NCBI GenBank assembly: GCA_023247445.1
Contig: JAHFGL010000025.1
Location: 1-33,500, forward strand
Length of the DNA stretch: 33,500 nucleotides
Source: Candidatus Omnitrophota bacterium
GTDB taxonomy: Bacteria; Omnitrophota; Gorgyraeia; Zapsychrales; Zapsychraceae
Reading direction: 5' to 3'
Part shown: positions 30,819 to 33,500 of the stretch, in pieces
Layout of the letters: every line of letters starts with the position of its first letter
How positions within the stretch are numbered: position 1 is the first letter of the stretch
Program-made: the position numbers and the translations under genes
The notes under the pieces: generated by a model
The model's input: the letters and a program-made list of their open reading frames with translations, nothing else
Databases searched by the model: none
Told to the model about the DNA's origin: nothing

Positions 30819-33500
30819 CTATTTCATCGATACCTTTTCTAATTTTCTCAATCGGCGTTCAAATTCTTCGTCCTTAGCCCTGGTTTCTGCTTCTAACTTC
30901 TCAATCTTCTCCTGTTGTTTCTGAATAATTTCGCTGACGACTTTATTGCCTTCGGCCTCGCCACCCCACCAATGCACGTCAATAAAATGCATGATCTGAT
31001 TAGGTTCATTTTTCGTTAGATCAGGAATAGATTCTTTATTCTTCCCATCATAATTTTCTAGCGCAATTCCAATCACCTTTCCTGCCTTCGTCGCCCTCAT
31101 CGCCACACCGGGCGTTGATGAACTTGTTAAATACTCACCAATTTTTATCGGCCCATTTTCTAAACACACCTTAACCGGCACCACCCCGCTTAAAGCAATG
31201 GGCACGGGGTTATCTCGAAAATCTCCGCTTCCCATGATGATCGTTGGTTTGGTTGAAACAACACCCAGGATCCGATCGTCATAAGGTTTCTGTGAATATC
31301 CAACGGTTTTATATTTTGAATTATCCAAAATGACGATATCGCCTTTGTCAACTTTCGCTGCCCCGTCAAACTCTTCCGCCACGTCGGCATCGCAGCTTGC
31401 CGCCCCTGTACAAGCCCCATCAACTTCTAAGGTATCTTGTACATAAAGATCTCCCGACCCAGTTGCTTGACCGATCGTACCTCCACTTCCTACTCTTACG
31501 CGACCATTAAATATCGAATCATTGGCATCCATCGTAAAGTTTGCAATATTACCTAAAGCTACACCTGCGATGATTAAATCACGACTGGCAGTTTCATTTT
31601 CATCCAAGGAAATAATGTAATTGGCTGTAGAGTTCGGTTCAATATAAATGGTGCCCTCAGAAGCATTTTGAACAATCAATTGAGCTGTCCCAGTATTTGA
31701 AATACGTGCTTGGCCAGCGACATCTAATTTATAACCCGGCGCAGTTATCGCAATCCCGACATTACCATTTGCCTTGATGACCATACGCGGGCTGGCCTGG
31801 CCATCCGTGGCCCCATCGTCTTCGGTATAAAATTCTAGTCGAGTTGGAGCATCATCAATATCAGCCGTGTCTCCCCAGGTCCCGTCTCCTACAACTTTTA
31901 TATTTGCAGCCGAATATTGAAAAGCCCCATCATCAACCCCGTTAATAGCAACTGCCCAAATTGCATCTCCTGCCACTATAGATGAGTCAGAAGATGTAAT
32001 GGTGTTTGAAATTCCAATTGTTAGATATGTTGAATTATCCGCCATAGTGGCATAGAGAAAACCAAAACCATCTCCGTCTTCATCGAAATCAATAGATGTT
32101 GAGTCATTAAGGAGATCATCCTGACTTATCGAAATTCTACTAGAACTGCTGCTTCCTATATTTAATTCATCGTTGCCATAAATGGTGAGACCAGCTGTTG
32201 GCGCCGTTGTCCCGATCCCGACGTTACCGGATTCTACTGTTAAAGCTGGAGCAGATGAGACTTGCTTAATATTGATCGCGGCTGCACCAACGGCAGCAGA
32301 GTTATCTTGAGTAATTTGTACTAAATTTCGGGTAGCTGTGCTTGCTGAATTTGATACAAAATTTGCAATCTTACCAGTGGTCAATGTCGTATCATTGGAT
32401 ATATCTAAAGCAGTCGCCGTTGTCATTGCATCTGTGATGATGTTGACAACCTTTCCGGTTGCTGTAGAACTTTCTATATAGACAGAAGCATCTGTTTTGG
32501 CGGCACCGTTATCATCGATATATAACGCCCTTGCATTGGCCTCTTGCGTAAGGGCTAAATTCGTTGCGCCTACCGCTGCTGTGGAACTATTCGCTATAGC
32601 TACTAAATACCTCGATGCTGTGCTTGCACTATTCGATACAAAACTCGCAATTCTACCGGTCGTCAGCGCATTCGCATCGCCAATGTCAAGCGCATTTCCA
32701 GTTGTCAACACCGTCGGCTGAATGTCGACAACATTTGCGGTCGTTTGCTCACCATCTATATCTAACGCAACACCCGTCGGTCCGTTATGGTCTATAAATA
32801 ATGATGTGTTGATAGAATCTTGTTGAATGGCCAATACTTTTGTCGTTGCAGCCCCAGTGCTATCATTGGTCATTTGAACCAATGTTCTGGCCGTTGTATC
32901 CGCACTATTCGAAACAAAGTTCGCAATCTTACCTGAGGTCAGTGCGTCAGCATCACCGATGTCGAGTGCAATTCCTGTTGTCAAAACAGTTGGCTGAATG
33001 TCTACAACATTCGCTGTCGTTTGCTCACCATCTATATCTAACGCAACACCCGTCGGTCCGTTATGGTCTATAAATAATGATGTGTTGATAGAATCTTGTT
33101 GGATGGCCAATACTTTTGTCGTTGCAGCCCCGGTGCTATCATTGGTCATTTGAACCAATGTTCTTGCTGTGGTTGTTGCTGAATTCGAAACGAAGTTAGC
33201 AATTTTACCACTCGTCAATGCATCCGCATCACCAATGTCCAAAGCCGTGGCTGTGGTTAACGGCGCGGCCGAAATATTAATAATATCAGCGTCTGTATTT
33301 TCTGCGTCGATATCAAGGGCAATCATCCCGGCTGTATCATTTTGGTCAATCTGCATCGCAAATCCGGAATCGTTGGTGCCGTTATCATTTTGAATGACGA
33401 ATGCGTCGTCCGCTGAAGTTAACGAAATGATCGTATTGCTTCCATCACCATCATTGCCATAAGTTGCTTGCAATGTTGATCCTGTTCCACTATCTCCCTG
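30819..33500 (-). CDS. Large repetitive surface or fibre-like protein, C-terminal part (N-terminus outside window)
   Basis: The frame is open to the right edge: upstream of the internal TTG at 33473 it continues as QGDSGTGST, so the gene is 5'-partial and at least 893 residues are visible. The first half has at least four copies of a beta-strand module of about 92 residues built around ALDIGDADALTSGKIANFVSN and LFIDHNGPTGVALDIDGE. Then come NVGIGTTAP and GNVGIAITAPGYKLDVAG motifs, as in tail-fibre-like surface proteins. Near the C-terminus is a conserved domain (ADVAEEFDG ... DRILGVVSTKP ... GPIKIGEYLTSSSTPGVAMRA), and a coiled coil ends the chain (EIIQKQQEKIEKLEAETRAK). It is likely a trimeric extracellular fibre or adhesin. 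There is no terminator right after the stop. Confidence 0.8.
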   Translation of the reverse strand, partial: QGDSGTGSTLQATYGNDGDGSNTIISLTSADDAFVIQNDNGTNDSGFAMQIDQNDTAGMIALDIDAENTDADIINISAAPLTTATALDIGDADALTSGKIANFVSNSATTTARTLVQMTNDSTGAATTKVLAIQQDSINTSLFIDHNGPTGVALDIDGEQTTANVVDIQPTVLTTGIALDIGDADALTSGKIANFVSNSADTTARTLVQMTNDSTGAATTKVLAIQQDSINTSLFIDHNGPTGVALDIDGEQTTANVVDIQPTVLTTGNALDIGDANALTTGRIASFVSNSASTASRYLVAIANSSTAAVGATNLALTQEANARALYIDDNGAAKTDASVYIESSTATGKVVNIITDAMTTATALDISNDTTLTTGKIANFVSNSASTATRNLVQITQDNSAAVGAAAINIKQVSSAPALTVESGNVGIGTTAPTAGLTIYGNDELNIGSSSSSRISISQDDLLNDSTSIDFDEDGDGFGFLYATMADNSTYLTIGISNTITSSDSSIVAGDAIWAVAINGVDDGAFQYSAANIKVVGDGTWGDTADIDDAPTRLEFYTEDDGATDGQASPRMVIKANGNVGIAITAPGYKLDVAGQARISNTGTAQLIVQNASEGTIYIEPNSTANYIISLDENETASRDLIIAGVALGNIANFTMDANDSIFNGRVRVGSGGTIGQATGSGDLYVQDTLEVDGACTGAASCDADVAEEFDGAAKVDKGDIVILDNSKYKTVGYSQKPYDDRILGVVSTKPTIIMGSGDFRDNPVPIALSGVVPVKVCLENGPIKIGEYLTSSSTPGVAMRATKAGKVIGIALENYDGKNKESIPDLTKNEPNQIMHFIDVHWWGGEAEGNKVVSEIIQKQQEKIEKLEAETRAKDEEFERRLRKLEKVSMK
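32740..33164 (-). repeat. Near-identical 276-nt-period tandem repeat inside the surface protein gene
   Basis: Bases 32740-32888 and 33016-33164 are the same 149-nt block with two mismatches, offset by exactly 276 nt (92 codons). Flanking parts of the module have diverged. The pattern suggests recent duplication or gene conversion of a surface-protein module. Confidence 0.85.

Noticed and set aside
32497-33393. Several plus-strand frames opposite the surface protein
   Set aside because: They repeat with the same 276-nt period as the gene on the other strand and are antisense shadows.
1-33500. tRNA or rRNA genes, CRISPR arrays, transposase genes, prophage genes
   Set aside because: I looked for tRNA cloverleaf and CCA ends, regularly spaced direct repeats and transposase motifs and saw none. 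The fibre-like protein has no other phage genes beside it.

Overview
The window looks like a chromosomal segment of an uncultivated, AT-leaning, Gram-negative-type bacterium, most likely a member of Omnitrophota (Candidatus Omnitrophica). The main reason is the partial gene at 1-967, whose N-terminus matches, from memory, a large secreted protein family typical of those genomes. A beta-barrel porin, a LysM lipoprotein, a GuaB3-type enzyme and palindromic 'word-like' intergenic repeats are compatible with this. The assignment is inference; no database search was possible. Nearly everything is on the minus strand; the one clear plus-strand gene is the calcium-binding repeat protein at 9660-10838.

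Layout, left to right. (1) 1-9366 is housekeeping: a large secreted protein (partial), then in transcription order LysM lipoprotein, phoH, pgpH-like, ybeY, recO and a DegP-like protease with LysM (6065 down to 1069), then hisS-aspS and an HU gene with a consensus promoter. The order phoH-HD phosphodiesterase-ybeY-recO resembles the Firmicutes phoH-yqfF-ybeY-era-recO cluster without era. (2) 9660-10838 is a secreted EF-hand/dockerin-like repeat protein with a strong terminator. (3) 10977-17459 carries dnaE and a guaB3-guaA pair for GMP synthesis. (4) 17722-30760 is a nitrate assimilation island. (5) 30819-33500 is a large repetitive surface/fibre protein, cut by the window edge.

The nitrate island reads, in transcription order: short LuxR-type regulator, nirB, a GC-rich repeat insertion, nirD, a NarK/NasA-type nitrate transporter, a fused DmsB-DmsC-like electron-transfer subunit, the molybdopterin nitrate reductase nasA, a PAS-LuxR regulator, a wrecked ABC transporter ATPase gene, an intact NrtD-type ATPase, and an alginate-export-type porin. 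Nitrate would enter through the porin and the MFS carrier, be reduced to nitrite by NasA using electrons delivered through the membrane-anchored DmsBC-like subunit, and then to ammonium by NirBD. The original nitrate ABC transporter seems to have decayed: only one ATPase is intact.

The most interesting signal is regulatory. The nirB operon and the short LuxR gene each have a good sigma70 promoter followed by a 5' leader RNA of the same plan: a hairpin with a conserved loop word, a small hairpin with a six-base loop having A at position 1 and G at position 4, a second six-base-loop hairpin, and an intrinsic terminator whose 5' arm overlaps the second hairpin. This is the layout of ANTAR-protein antitermination leaders of nitrate genes, yet no ANTAR protein is encoded here; the two encoded regulators are LuxR-type paralogues. 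The nirB leader has a second terminator that again overlaps a six-base-loop hairpin.
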